The notes: generated by a model from the letters alone, not told the origin. A stretch of DNA of 64,000 nucleotides from Solibacillus sp. FSL W7-1464 (GCF_038004425.1 NZ_JBBORC010000001.1:1651001-1715000), one strand, 5' to 3'. Positions 28,745-37,780 are shown, numbered from the stretch's first letter. Numbers and translations: made by a program.

Positions 28745-29179
28745 ATGAATAAATATGACAAACAATTAAAAGCATTTACTGTTTTGCATCGGGCACAGAC
28801 TTCCGTTCAAGAAGCGACGAAAAAAGATATCCAGCAGCATGATCTGAATTTAACGGAATTTGCCGTGATGGAATTGCTTTATCATAAAGGAGATCAGCCT
28901 ATCCAAATCATCGGTAAAAAAGTATTGATCGCAAGCAGCAGCATCACGTATGTCGTCGATAAACTGGAGAAGAAAAATCTCGTGGCACGTGTTGCCTGTC
29001 CGACAGATCGCCGGGTTACGTTTGTTTCGTTAACAGATGAAGGAAGACAGATGATTGAATCGATTTTCCCGTCACATGAAGAGAAGATTGCATCGATTTT
29101 TGATGTGTTGTCGGATGAAGAACTGCAAAATTTAACAGACTATTTAAAGCGTGTGGGACACCATGCGAACAAATTTTAA
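28745..29179 (+). CDS. mhqR: MarR-family repressor of the quinone-stress module
   Basis: 144-residue winged-helix MarR protein (LNLTEFAVMELLYHKGDQPIQ, SSSITYVVDKLEKKNLVAR, wing DRRVTFVSLTDEG). It carries an MhqR-type operator in its own promoter and a second one in front of the neighbouring dioxygenase gene. The downstream genes encode the two enzyme types of the B. subtilis MhqR regulon. MhqR senses methylhydroquinone and catechol-like electrophiles; that role is transferred from the family. AGGAGG precedes the ATG. Confidence 0.87.
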   Translation: MNKYDKQLKAFTVLHRAQTSVQEATKKDIQQHDLNLTEFAVMELLYHKGDQPIQIIGKKVLIASSSITYVVDKLEKKNLVARVACPTDRRVTFVSLTDEGRQMIESIFPSHEEKIASIFDVLSDEELQNLTDYLKRVGHHANKF

Positions 29180-29221
29180 ATTGATGAGAGCATCGGAATC
29201 GGTGCATTTTTCTTAAACTAA

Positions 29222-29239
29222 TATCTCGATATCGAGAAA
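29222..29239 (+). promoter_or_regulatory. Second MhqR-type operator
   Basis: TATCTCGATATCGAGAAA; the core TCTCGATATCGAGA is a perfect 14-bp palindrome. It sits 18 bp before the dioxygenase ATG. Confidence 0.82.
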
Positions 29240-29256
29240 AAATGGAGGCAATACAG

Positions 29257-30240
29257 ATGAATCACATTAAAGGAATCCACCACGTAACAGCCATTACAAG
29301 CAGTGCAGAAAAAAACTATGAATTTTTCACGTATGTTTTAGGAATGCGACTAGTTAAAAAAACTGTCAACCAGGATGATATTCAAACATACCACCTGTTT
29401 TTCGCGGATGATAAAGGTTCTGCAGGAACAGATATGACTTTCTTTGATTTCCCTGGTATCCCGAAAGGCCGTCACGGTACGGATGAAATTTACAAAACAG
29501 CTTTCCGCGTTCCAAATGATGCGGCACTGGACTATTGGGTAAAACGTTTTGACCGTCTGAAAGTACAGCATGAAGGCATCAAACCATTGTTCGGTAAGCA
29601 AACATTATCATTCGTCGATTTCGATGACCAGCAATACATGCTTATTTCAGACGAAAACAATGAAGGAATCGCTTCAGGCACACCTTGGCAAAAAGGTCCG
29701 ATTCCATTAGAGTTTGCGATTACAGGATTAGGTCCAATTCATGTACGCGTTTCGAACTTTGATTATTTCAAGGAAGTTCTTGAAAAGGTATTAGTGATGC
29801 GTCAAACGGGAAAAGAAGATTCACTGCACTTGTTTGAAGTGGGAGAAGGCGGAAACGGAGCATCCGTTATTGTCGAGCACAATACGGTATTACAACCAAG
29901 CCGTCAAGGTTTCGGTACAGTACACCATGCAGCGTTCCGTGTAGAAGATACGGCCGTATTACGTGAATGGATCGGGCGTCTTGAAAGCTTCGGGTTCGGA
30001 ACTTCCGGCTATGTGGACCGTTTCTTCTTTGAATCGCTTTATGCACGTGTAGCGCCGGGGATTTTATTTGAATGGGCTACTGACGGACCGGGATTCATGG
30101 GCGATGAGCCATATGAAACAGTGGGAGAAAAACTGTCATTGCCGCCATTTTTAGAGAGCAAACGTGACTATATTGAAAGTGTTGTCCGTCCGATTGATAC
30201 GGTACGTTCAACAAAAACAATCGAAAAAGAATACGAATAA
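29257..30240 (+). CDS. Ring-cleaving dioxygenase, VOC family (MhqA/MhqO type)
   Basis: About 327 residues with two VOC repeats. Putative metal ligands are His in KGIHHVTAI (first repeat), His in GTVHHAAFRV (second repeat) and Glu in GILFEWATDGPGF. Family members are extradiol-type dioxygenases that open quinol or catechol rings. ATG at 29257 has TGGAGG upstream. It lies behind an MhqR box and before mhqD, so quinone detoxification is the likely job. Which of the three B. subtilis paralogues it matches cannot be decided here. Confidence 0.87.
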   Translation: MNHIKGIHHVTAITSSAEKNYEFFTYVLGMRLVKKTVNQDDIQTYHLFFADDKGSAGTDMTFFDFPGIPKGRHGTDEIYKTAFRVPNDAALDYWVKRFDRLKVQHEGIKPLFGKQTLSFVDFDDQQYMLISDENNEGIASGTPWQKGPIPLEFAITGLGPIHVRVSNFDYFKEVLEKVLVMRQTGKEDSLHLFEVGEGGNGASVIVEHNTVLQPSRQGFGTVHHAAFRVEDTAVLREWIGRLESFGFGTSGYVDRFFFESLYARVAPGILFEWATDGPGFMGDEPYETVGEKLSLPPFLESKRDYIESVVRPIDTVRSTKTIEKEYE

Positions 30241-30272
30241 TTCGACTAACAAATGAGAATGGAGAATGTCCG

Positions 30273-30875
30273 ATGAACTATATTTTTAATCAAGGTAAAG
30301 AAGACAAGCCGGTATTTTTACTGTTGCACGGTACAGGCGGAGATGAGAACAGCCTGCTTGCACTGGCAGAAATCATTGATCCGGAAGCATCTGTTTTAAG
30401 TGTGCGCGGCAATATTTTGGAACATGGAATGCCACGATTTTTCCGCCGTTTAGCTGAAGGCGTGTTTGATATGGAAGATTTGACTTTCCGTACGAAGGAA
30501 CTGTATGAATTTATCGGCGAGAAAGCACGTGAATACGGCTTTGACCGTCAAAACATCATTGCGATCGGTTATTCAAATGGTGCCAATATCGCAGCGAACC
30601 TGTTATTTGAATATGAAAATGCATTAAAAGGGGCGGTTCTGCATCATCCAATGGTTCCGAATCATGAAGCGACTGTTGCGAAACAGAACGGCACACAAGT
30701 ATTTATCGCAGCAGGAGTGAATGACCCGATTTGTCCTCAGCAAGAAGCGATTGATCTGGAGCGTTATTTAACGGATGCAGGTGCGAACGTGACATTGGAA
30801 TGGGAATCCAACGGTCACCAGCTGACGATGAATGAAGTGCAAAAAGCGAAGGCCTGGTATGAGCGCTCGTTTTAA
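30273..30875 (+). CDS. mhqD: Alpha/beta hydrolase of the quinone-stress module
   Basis: 200-residue esterase of the phospholipase/carboxylesterase family. Oxyanion region LLHGTGGDENSLL, nucleophile in IGYSNGANIA (GxSxG), catalytic Asp in GVNDPICP, and His in SNGHQLT. Thirty-two bp behind the dioxygenase gene and read from the same promoter. In B. subtilis, MhqD is coregulated with a ring-cleavage dioxygenase; the physiological ester is unknown. Confidence 0.87.
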   Translation: MNYIFNQGKEDKPVFLLLHGTGGDENSLLALAEIIDPEASVLSVRGNILEHGMPRFFRRLAEGVFDMEDLTFRTKELYEFIGEKAREYGFDRQNIIAIGYSNGANIAANLLFEYENALKGAVLHHPMVPNHEATVAKQNGTQVFIAAGVNDPICPQQEAIDLERYLTDAGANVTLEWESNGHQLTMNEVQKAKAWYERSF

Positions 30876-30923
30876 TTAAAGTTTGTAACAACAGAATATA
30901 CTGTCATATTATGACTGTTCAAG

Positions 30924-30953
30924 ACGGAATCCAACAGGGTTTCGTTTTTTTTT
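30924..30953 (+). terminator. Terminator after mhqD
   Basis: ACGGAATCC pairs imperfectly with GGTTTCGT, followed by nine T. Confidence 0.72.
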
Positions 30954-31112
30954 ACATTCGGGACAAATTGTGGAATAACACTTCTGGCGATAAGGAATGC
31001 CATTCAAGTTTTTATGAAAATTTATGAGCATGCACTGCGGGTAGAAAGGCTGCTACTTCAACCGTATATGCCATATGTATAGTAAACTGTATAATCGATC
31101 GTCAAACGAAAA

Positions 31113-31144
31113 GACACAAATGTTGATGTAACAACATTCGTGCC
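31113..31144 (-). terminator. Terminator after the 31191-31556 lipoprotein gene
   Basis: 13-bp stem GGCACGAATGTTG / CAACATTTGTGTC read on the minus strand, then TTTTCGTTT. Nothing else is visible between 30954 and 31190. Confidence 0.75.
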
Positions 31145-31190
31145 TTTATGGTGTATGCCCAAACTAAAATGAAATAGACATTAGCTCTTG

Positions 31191-31556
31191 TTAATTTAAG
31201 ATTAATGGTATTGTCTCGGTTTGATTCTCCCACTTTATTGTTGCTTTAAGTTCTGACCCCACGGTAGCATTAGAACAACCGTTAAGAAGATGAAACATAC
31301 CATTATCATCTAAAGTAATGATAGCTCCTTCTACTTTATCAATATCAAGCTCTAAACGTTCAGGCATTGGCTCAGTGCCTAAATATCTTATGTAACCACT
31401 AGTAGTGTTACACTCTTCATCTCGTTTTTTTACTTGCGCTACTTCATAATGTACTTTCCAAGTACCGCTTTCTCCAACAAATATTAAAGGTTTCTCCAAA
31501 CATCCTGATAAGATGATGGATACGCTAAATAAAAGTATAAGAACTTTATATTTCAT
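31191..31556 (-). CDS. Putative lipoprotein
   Basis: About 121 residues. Signal peptide with lipobox LSGC, then a beta-rich-looking domain of about 100 residues with two Cys (DEECNTT and NGCSNAT). No family recognised. ATG at 31556 has AAAGGGGTG upstream. Single gene. Confidence 0.72.
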   Translation of the reverse strand: MKYKVLILLFSVSIILSGCLEKPLIFVGESGTWKVHYEVAQVKKRDEECNTTSGYIRYLGTEPMPERLELDIDKVEGAIITLDDNGMFHLLNGCSNATVGSELKATIKWENQTETIPLILN

Positions 31557-32024
31557 TATGACACCCCTTTCCATAGCTACTAACGCTTTAGCTGGTTAGC
31601 CAACTGTATTTCTTAATTCGCGAAGATACGTTATAATTCCTGTTTTATAAAACTACTACTTATAAACAATCCGAAAGCAACGCTTGAGAGTATTACTGAA
31701 CATAACCTTATAATAGCATTCGTAATTCAACACTCTGGGCGCTTTCCTTGAGTAAAGGAAAGCCCCTTCTTGCGTTATAGGGCCATATTGTGGAACAACG
31801 TTTTTTTGGGGGACAGTGACAGAGAAGATGCACATTTATAACGATAAAAAATGGCTACTGATAACTACTTCCAGTTGAAGTGGTGGATTTTTATCATTTA
31901 CATGGCCATTTCTTTTACCGTACCATTTTTACTTTGCATAAACTTATTTGCAACCTATAATAAGTACTACGATAGTAAAAGCTTCTACATGAGGCAAACT
32001 AATCTCGTGTTAGGAGGAAATGAC
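31557..32024. other. Intergenic region upstream of rnz
   Basis: Contains a strong hairpin GCTTTCCTT / AAGGAAAGC at 31741-31763. Also contains a stop-free extension of the rnz frame from 31851 encoding one hydrophobic segment. No ribosome binding site supports translation there. Confidence 0.4.
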
Positions 32025-32966
32025 ATGCAAATCCAATTTTTAGGTACGGGTGCAGGGATGCCTTCAAAAGAGCGCAATACAAGTTCGATCGCATTCAAAC
32101 TGCTGGAAGAACGGGGCTCAATTTGGCTGTTTGACTGCGGGGAAGCGACACAGCATCAAATTTTGCATACAACGATTAAACCGCGCAAAATCGATAAAAT
32201 CTTTATTACGCATTTACACGGCGACCATATTTTCGGGCTGCCCGGTTTTTTAAGTTCCCGGTCTTTTTTAGGCGGGGAGGATGTGCTCACAATATACGGG
32301 CCGGCCGGGTTACAACAATGGATTGAACAAACATTGCAATTATCAAAAACCCATTTAACGTATCCGATTGTATTTGTCGAAGTAAAAGATGGAATCGTGT
32401 TTGAAGATGAGCAGTTTACGGTACGTGCACTGCCGCTGCAGCATGTTGTCCCGTGCTTCGGCTACCGGATTGAACAAAAGCCGATGCAGGGCGAGCTGCT
32501 GATCGACAAGGCTTTGGCATTAGGTGTGCCAAAAGGTCCGCTATTAGGCCAATTAAAAGCAGGTCATTCAGTACAACTGGAAGATGGCACTGTTGTCGAA
32601 AGCAGTGATGTGACGTCACCGCCACAGCAAGGGTTCACTGTAGCTGTTTTAGGGGACACCAAGTACTGCGAAAACAGCATCCGATTAGCACAAAATGCGG
32701 ATGTTGTCGTACACGAAGCAACCTTTGACCATTCCACAATAGAACTGGCGGGCAAGTATGGACATGCGACGAATACGGAAGCGGCAAAAATCGCGAAAGA
32801 GGCACAAGCGAGCCATTTGCTGTTGAATCATATAAGCGCCCGATTTTTGAAGCCTGATCTCATTCCGTTTTTGGAAGAAGCAAAGGCAATCTTCGAAAAC
32901 AGCTATTTAGCAAATGATTTCAGCCAGTATGAGTGGCGGAAAAACGAGTTGCTGGAAATTGAATAG
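32025..32966 (+). CDS. rnz: Ribonuclease Z
   Basis: tRNA 3'-processing endonuclease of the metallo-beta-lactamase fold, 313 residues, the usual length for the short form. Metal site THLHGDHIFGLPG (about residues 62-74), then the flexible-arm region (GPLLGQLKAG), GDTKYCE, the VHEATF motif and a late NHIS. ATG at 32025 has TTAGGAGG upstream. Homologues begin with the same M-x-I/L-x-FLGTGAG pattern, so the 58-codon open extension upstream is rejected. Confidence 0.94.
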   Translation: MQIQFLGTGAGMPSKERNTSSIAFKLLEERGSIWLFDCGEATQHQILHTTIKPRKIDKIFITHLHGDHIFGLPGFLSSRSFLGGEDVLTIYGPAGLQQWIEQTLQLSKTHLTYPIVFVEVKDGIVFEDEQFTVRALPLQHVVPCFGYRIEQKPMQGELLIDKALALGVPKGPLLGQLKAGHSVQLEDGTVVESSDVTSPPQQGFTVAVLGDTKYCENSIRLAQNADVVVHEATFDHSTIELAGKYGHATNTEAAKIAKEAQASHLLLNHISARFLKPDLIPFLEEAKAIFENSYLANDFSQYEWRKNELLEIE

Positions 32967-33088
32967 ATGAATTTCATCGAGGTGTATAGTAAATGGCGTG
33001 ATATTTACTATATGCCTCTTTACTTTTTAAGAGAATTTTGTTCAATTACAGAAAGTTTCCGCTATAATGGAGAAAAGGGGGATGAATG

Positions 33089-33319
33089 ATGCAGCAACCG
33101 ACAATTTCACCGAAAGTATTACGATTGCTAGTTATTTTTCCAAATGTCATGAGCTATATTCTGTTATTTGGGGTCGTTGTGTACATACGAACAAACTTGG
33201 ACATGCTGAAGGCGACAGATGGCTTAACGATGTGGCTGATCATTGCCGCGGTATTAGGTTCGATCTCGCTCTATACAACATTCAGTATCGTGAAGCGGAT
33301 TAAGAATGGATTATTGTAA
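33089..33319 (+). CDS. Small two-segment membrane protein
   Basis: 76 residues, two hydrophobic segments separated by a short polar loop and a basic C-terminus (VKRIKNGLL). GGGGG precedes two adjacent ATG codons (33086, 33089); spacing favours the second. No family recognised. Confidence 0.65.
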   Translation: MQQPTISPKVLRLLVIFPNVMSYILLFGVVVYIRTNLDMLKATDGLTMWLIIAAVLGSISLYTTFSIVKRIKNGLL

Positions 33320-33366
33320 CGGTTCCGTTTCGCTTAAGGGGAAAATATTTTAATAGATCATATGCC

Positions 33367-33403
33367 AAAACACTCAGTTATTTTTTGAACTGAGTGTTTT
33401 TTT
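33367..33403. terminator. Bidirectional terminator between convergent genes
   Basis: Perfect 13-bp stem AAAACACTCAGTT / AACTGAGTGTTTT with T-run; its end touches the stop codon of the minus-strand metallopeptidase. Confidence 0.88.
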
Positions 33404-33878
33404 AGGGAGTCGATTCTTTTATTAATCGCAGCAGCTGCAACCCATCAGATGGATGTCCGCTATATCCCGACATCCAGCGAGGATAGGTAATGGGAATGAT
33501 AGTGATGATAAATTGAAACAAGTTTAAGATTGCGGTTGCCTTTAAAAGTGAATGCAAATCCCCGGTGGAAATATTCATAGCGAATAAGAAACAAGCTGTG
33601 GAAATTAACAATGACATTGCCGGACCACCTACTAAACTACAAAGGCGTTGTTGTTTAGTCAATTGACCTCCCCAGTAACAGTATCCGATATATGACCAAT
33701 TGATATGAAAATGCAGTCTTCCCAAACGGAAGTTTTCCGTATTATTTTCATCCGGCTTCCCTAAATAAATTTTGGCCTGAGCTTTTGAAGAAACGATCAC
33801 TCCAAGTCCATGTCCTATCTCATGCAACAAAATCGTCATTGGCCATATGATTAAGTAAAAAACTAGAAATAAAATCAA
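33402..33878 (-). CDS. M50-like membrane metallopeptidase
   Basis: 158 residues. Zinc motif LLHEIGHGLG in the first membrane segment, then LVGGPAMSLLISTA (the conserved GGP of site-2-type proteases) and a C-terminal HPSDGLQLLRLI whose Asp is in the right place for the third ligand. Start is TTG with AAGGAGAG upstream. Short for the family: there is no PDZ domain. A role in intramembrane cleavage is possible but the substrate is unknown. Confidence 0.75.
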   Translation of the reverse strand: MILFLVFYLIIWPMTILLHEIGHGLGVIVSSKAQAKIYLGKPDENNTENFRLGRLHFHINWSYIGYCYWGGQLTKQQRLCSLVGGPAMSLLISTACFLFAMNISTGDLHSLLKATAILNLFQFIITIIPITYPRWMSGYSGHPSDGLQLLRLIKESTP

Positions 33879-34008
33879 GTTAATTTCTCTCCTTACTTAA
33901 ATAAACGCTTACATATAATTTACCATAAAAAGGGGTTTTTCCTTCCTGATAGATTAAAATAGTTATAAATTGTAGACAATAAACTTGGTTAAAGGAAAGG
34001 GGAGGTAC

Positions 34009-34338
34009 ATGAAAAAGTTAATTCTCTTTAATCTATTATTTTGTATAGTAGTGATTTTTACTGCATTCAATTATGTTAATAGTAAATCTCGAAGCGCGGT
34101 TGTATTCAATTATGTGGGAGACTATATGGAAACAAACTATGATATCGATAGGGAAAATATCATTTTAGTAGAAAATAATTTCCGAAGAGGCATGGGGTTG
34201 TTTGAAATAGAAGTTCAAGATAGTGTTACGGACAACTATTACTTTTATGAAGTGGATATTAGAGAGGACTATTCATTAATCTATATAAGGGATCTTTCAG
34301 AGTTACACCGTAAAAATAAGGCGGATCAAGAAAGGTGA
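34009..34338 (+). CDS. Small membrane-anchored protein
   Basis: 109 residues: one N-terminal membrane segment and a soluble, charged domain rich in Tyr and Asp. ATG at 34009 has GGGGAGG upstream. The stop abuts the start of the metallopeptidase gene, so the two are co-translated. No family recognised. Confidence 0.65.
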   Translation: MKKLILFNLLFCIVVIFTAFNYVNSKSRSAVVFNYVGDYMETNYDIDRENIILVENNFRRGMGLFEIEVQDSVTDNYYFYEVDIREDYSLIYIRDLSELHRKNKADQER

Positions 34339-35115
34339 ATGATGAAAATGATGAAACAGATTTATGCTTTTGAAAGTATTCAGGATTATGAAAACTACAA
34401 AGACGAAATTCGATTATTAAATAAAAAATTGAATACGTATAAAGAATTGTTAATTAACCAATTTGAGCTTAAAGAGATGCCTAAGTCAATTGTATGGACC
34501 AGCAGTCATAACGCTACTACTGTATTTTCCCAAGTCCCAGTACCTGCCTATACGAATCGAGAAACAATTTATATGTCGCCGAGTGTGAGCGAATGGAAGG
34601 CATTTTACCTTTCCCAATTGGATGATGAGGAACTGGAGCATCATGATGAAGTTCAGTACATAAAAAATTATTTCCAATCACTGACGATCGATGATGTTTT
34701 TTGTATTTTAGCACATGAACTAACACATCATATTGAACTCTTTCCAGATGAATTTGAGGAAGAGCGCCATAATAGTATTTGGTTTGAAGAAGGAATGTGT
34801 GAATATCTCTCTCAAAAAATGACATTACCGGATCAACGATATAAAGAATTAAGAAATAATGAAAACAAATTGATTCGACTATTTAAGCCAAAGTATGGCG
34901 GCTTTTCATTGGACGATTTTGGTGCAGGTACCTATAGTCAGACATCGTTAGCTTCAATTATGCTGAATTATTGGAGAAGCTCCGCTGCAGTTCATTATTT
35001 AGTAGAATGCTGCTACGGAGGCGACGTGATGAAGGTCTTTAGCAAATATGAAGAATGGCATGAAAACGGGAGACAGCACCCATTAACTGAATATTTTGGT
35101 GTGGAGAAATTTTAA
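34339..35115 (+). CDS. Soluble zinc metallopeptidase-like protein (HExxH)
   Basis: 258 residues, no signal peptide. Zinc-binding CILAHELTHHIELF at about residue 126, and a downstream WFEEGMCEYLS whose Glu is the likely third ligand, the gluzincin pattern seen in collagenase- or M1-like minimal peptidases. ATG at 34339 or the ATG a codon later. It follows a membrane-anchored small protein without a gap. Its last 21 codons are repeated 917 bp downstream. Intracellular target unknown. Confidence 0.7.
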   Translation: MMKMMKQIYAFESIQDYENYKDEIRLLNKKLNTYKELLINQFELKEMPKSIVWTSSHNATTVFSQVPVPAYTNRETIYMSPSVSEWKAFYLSQLDDEELEHHDEVQYIKNYFQSLTIDDVFCILAHELTHHIELFPDEFEEERHNSIWFEEGMCEYLSQKMTLPDQRYKELRNNENKLIRLFKPKYGGFSLDDFGAGTYSQTSLASIMLNYWRSSAAVHYLVECCYGGDVMKVFSKYEEWHENGRQHPLTEYFGVEKF

Positions 35116-35224
35116 ATCCAGCGAGCGGGCGGAATTCATAAAGACGAATTCCGCCTTTTTAGCTCAATTAATTGGTGTTTCCGTTTCACCAAATAAGTAA
35201 GCTGTTGTGCTAATATAAACAGTA
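35051..35224. repeat. Direct duplication, copy 1
   Basis: About 174 bp nearly identical to 35968-36142 (one indel, few substitutions). This copy contains the 3' end of the HExxH gene and its terminator. Confidence 0.9.
35128..35160 (+). terminator. Terminator after the HExxH gene
   Basis: Perfect 10-bp stem GGCGGAATTC / GAATTCCGCC, then TTTTTA. Confidence 0.88.
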
Positions 35225-35239
35225 CATCTATCAGTAAAC

Positions 35240-35470
35240 ATGACATATGATGTTAGAATAGAAACAAAGACTTTTGCTAACGATGTATTAAGTTTTTTTG
35301 AACAATTTAATTCTGATACTAAATATTATTCTAACGGTAAATTTCTTGAAATTAATGGTTTATTTAGGCTGATCGGTTGGAAGTCAATTACGGATTACTT
35401 GTTAGATACAGGTGATTTAATAGTGGATAAAAATAAGATGGGTATTCTTTGTGAGGCAGACAATGACTAA
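35240..35470 (+). CDS. Hypothetical small protein
   Basis: 76 residues, soluble, no family recognised, no good ribosome binding site. It lies between the two copies of the duplication; it may be a fragment of a longer gene. Confidence 0.4.
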   Translation: MTYDVRIETKTFANDVLSFFEQFNSDTKYYSNGKFLEINGLFRLIGWKSITDYLLDTGDLIVDKNKMGILCEADND

Positions 35471-35650
35471 GAAACTTATTGTGCTAACGGGTTCGTTTCT
35501 GAAACAAACAGGAACGCCTTTTTCATTAGCGGGCAGGAGCAGAATCGTTCAACAAAGTGTAATCTCCTAAAGTTTTAAAAATTGAGTAGAATTTTGTTAA
35601 TTGATTTTAACGTAAACAGAGAAAAATTATATTATATAGAGGTGTATGAT

Positions 35651-35899
35651 ATGAATGCAGAAATAATGATGTTAGTGGTAACTGCAATAGTAGGATTCTC
35701 GTTATTTTTCATGCAATTTACCAAAAAAGGTAGTTCAACGATAGCTTTTTTACTTTGGTTAATTCAATTGGCTGCCGTCCTTAGTATCAGTATATTTATG
35801 CTGAACTTGGGGGTAATTGATACATTCATCTCAACATTCGGTCTTATAACAATTCTGATGTTTATACTGGTTGTGACTAATAAAAAGAGTCGAGTGTAG
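35651..35899 (+). CDS. Small membrane protein
   Basis: 82 residues, about three hydrophobic segments and a basic tail. ATG at 35651 has GAGGTG upstream. Lies between the two copies of the duplication. Not recognised. Confidence 0.6.
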   Translation: MNAEIMMLVVTAIVGFSLFFMQFTKKGSSTIAFLLWLIQLAAVLSISIFMLNLGVIDTFISTFGLITILMFILVVTNKKSRV

Positions 35900-35967
35900 T
35901 TGATGCTAAAGCTAACGGTAGCATTAGTGTTAAGGGGTCATCTTTTGATGGTCTCGTTTTTTTGTAT

Positions 35968-36142
35968 AAGAATGGCATGAAAACGGGAGACAGCACCCAT
36001 TAACTGAATATTTTGGTGTGGAGAAATTTTAAATCCAGCGAGCGGGCGGAATTCATAAAGACGAATTCCGCCTTTTTAGCTCAATTAATTGGTGTTTCCG
36101 TTTCACCAAATAAGTAAGCTGTTTGTGCTAATATAATCAGTA
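35968..36142. repeat. Direct duplication, copy 2
   Basis: Second copy of 35051-35224. It begins abruptly inside what would be the last 21 codons of the HExxH gene, so it holds only an orphan gene tail plus its terminator. Confidence 0.9.
36045..36077 (+). terminator. Duplicated terminator
   Basis: Same GGCGGAATTC / GAATTCCGCC stem and T-run as at 35128. Confidence 0.8.
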
Positions 36143-36165
36143 AGTCTTTGCAATAGGAGGTTCCC

Positions 36166-36447
36166 ATGAATTTGATCGCGCAACATCCTTATTTTAAAGT
36201 AGAAAGAACCGTGACAGGTACTGAACAGTTTGAAGTGGAACATGACCGAATCATTTATTTATACCATGATAAAGTCGTTACCCAGCATCGAGAATTCCCG
36301 ATTAACATTGTGATGGATTTTTCTTACCGGGCTATTGCCAATCAAGGGGGAATTCTCTATTTACATACGCTCCGAGGAGTATATACGTATCCCGTGAAAT
36401 CCTCACCTGAAGTTTTTATCAGTGCATATAGACACTATTTCAAGTAA
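36166..36447 (+). CDS. Hypothetical small protein
   Basis: 93 residues, soluble, beta-rich pattern (HDRIIYLYHDKVV, GGILYLHTLRGVYTYPVKS) that could be a small PH-like fold. TAGGAGG precedes the ATG. Not recognised. Confidence 0.6.
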   Translation: MNLIAQHPYFKVERTVTGTEQFEVEHDRIIYLYHDKVVTQHREFPINIVMDFSYRAIANQGGILYLHTLRGVYTYPVKSSPEVFISAYRHYFK

Positions 36448-36541
36448 AGGTAGTATTTTAAAAATTGGTTTTTTATGGTAGCATTCTGAGTGAGTCTTAA
36501 ATAAACATAAAAAGTTTATTCGCGTATCAAGGAGGAGAAAT

Positions 36542-37237
36542 TTGTTATATTTCACACTATCCATAGGTTTGGTTATGGTCGTAATGACAACGAAGCTTAC
36601 TCAAAAATTTAAATTATCGAGCATCTGGTTGATAGTTGGTCAAATTAGCGCATCATTAATCATCATATTGTTGGGTGATCTTGAAGTTAGTTATATTAAC
36701 CAAATTGAATTAGGTTATTTAGCGATTCCATTTTCTTTATTATTCCTAGTAGGGTTCACTAATGTAATGAATGTAGAACAAGAACAGCAACCGTTAATTT
36801 TGGTGTTACCTTGTATTTCTTTACTATGTCTTTCCGCAGCTGCTTTTGTTATGGGGTACACTTTTGTTTCGATCACCGGCCTATTTGCTGTATTAACAAT
36901 TATGTTGTGTCGTTCAGTTTTAGGCGAAAAGGTTTTAGGGAAACCCTTTACTTCATCGATCGGTTTTGTAATGGCAGTATTATCACTAATTCTATTTAAA
37001 AGTTCATTTATTACAATTTACATACCGATTTTTACATTGGCATTACCGTTAGCAGTTTATCTTATTTTACAAACGAAAATAACGAATGCACAGGCAATGA
37101 CTATTAGCGCTTCAATAACTGTATTATTCGGATTACTAATGTTTATCATTCCGTTTAACATAGTATGGTACTTGGTCGTTGGGGCAACAGTTATTTTAGC
37201 CATTTCACAACTATCGAGGAAGTATCGATTTATTTAG
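36542..37237 (+). CDS. Polytopic membrane protein
   Basis: 231 residues made of about eight hydrophobic segments with a short basic end (SRKYRFI). Start is TTG with GGAGGAGA upstream. No family recognised. Confidence 0.65.
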   Translation: MLYFTLSIGLVMVVMTTKLTQKFKLSSIWLIVGQISASLIIILLGDLEVSYINQIELGYLAIPFSLLFLVGFTNVMNVEQEQQPLILVLPCISLLCLSAAAFVMGYTFVSITGLFAVLTIMLCRSVLGEKVLGKPFTSSIGFVMAVLSLILFKSSFITIYIPIFTLALPLAVYLILQTKITNAQAMTISASITVLFGLLMFIIPFNIVWYLVVGATVILAISQLSRKYRFI

Positions 37238-37278
37238 TGAGGTTCAAGTTTTATTTAAACTAGTAGTAGGTGATGACA

Positions 37279-37728
37279 TTGGGATATATTATGGAGTTGC
37301 GTAAAAAGATTGGTACTGACCCGATCATTATGGTGGGAGCTTGCGTTTTAATAGTGAATGAGAAGGCTCAATTACTTCTACAACATAGAAAAGATAATAA
37401 TAGCTGGGGACTTCCTGGTGGGGCGATGGAATTAGGTGAAAGCTTGGAAGAAGTGGCAGTGAGGGAAATGGAAGAGGAAACCGGATTAACCCCCATACGG
37501 TTGGAATTGTTCAGAACATTTTCTGGTAAAGAGTTTTATTATAAATATCCTTATGGTGATGAAGTTTATAACGTCGTTACCGCCTTTATCTGTAAAAACT
37601 ATGAAGGTTCGATTAAATTCGATGAATCAGAAGCAACGGATATACGATTTTTCGATTTAACAGATTTACCGGTAATCAGTCCTCCAGATGATCCGGTAAT
37701 TAAGGATTTCTTGAAAACTTGTAACTAA
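37279..37728 (+). CDS. NUDIX hydrolase
   Basis: About 149 residues. Complete Nudix box GGAMELGESLEEVAVREMEEETGL at about residues 48-71, with the catalytic Glu pair. TTG at 37279 is preferred: AGGTGA lies 6 bp upstream and homologues begin MGYIMELRK; ATG at 37273 is possible. Hydrolyses an X-linked nucleoside diphosphate; which one is unknown. Confidence 0.88.
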   Translation: MGYIMELRKKIGTDPIIMVGACVLIVNEKAQLLLQHRKDNNSWGLPGGAMELGESLEEVAVREMEEETGLTPIRLELFRTFSGKEFYYKYPYGDEVYNVVTAFICKNYEGSIKFDESEATDIRFFDLTDLPVISPPDDPVIKDFLKTCN

Positions 37729-37746
37729 TAATATATAGCTAAAGTA

Positions 37747-37780
37747 AAACGCTCAGAAATAGAAATCTGAGCGTTTTTCA
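37747..37780 (+). terminator. Terminator after the NUDIX gene
   Basis: Perfect 11-bp stem AAACGCTCAGA / TCTGAGCGTTT with T-run; reads up to the stop codon of the interrupted minus-strand gene. Confidence 0.85.

Noticed and set aside
31851-32024. N-terminal extension of RNase Z with a membrane segment
   Set aside because: AGGAGG stands directly before the internal ATG at 32025, and RNase Z homologues begin there.
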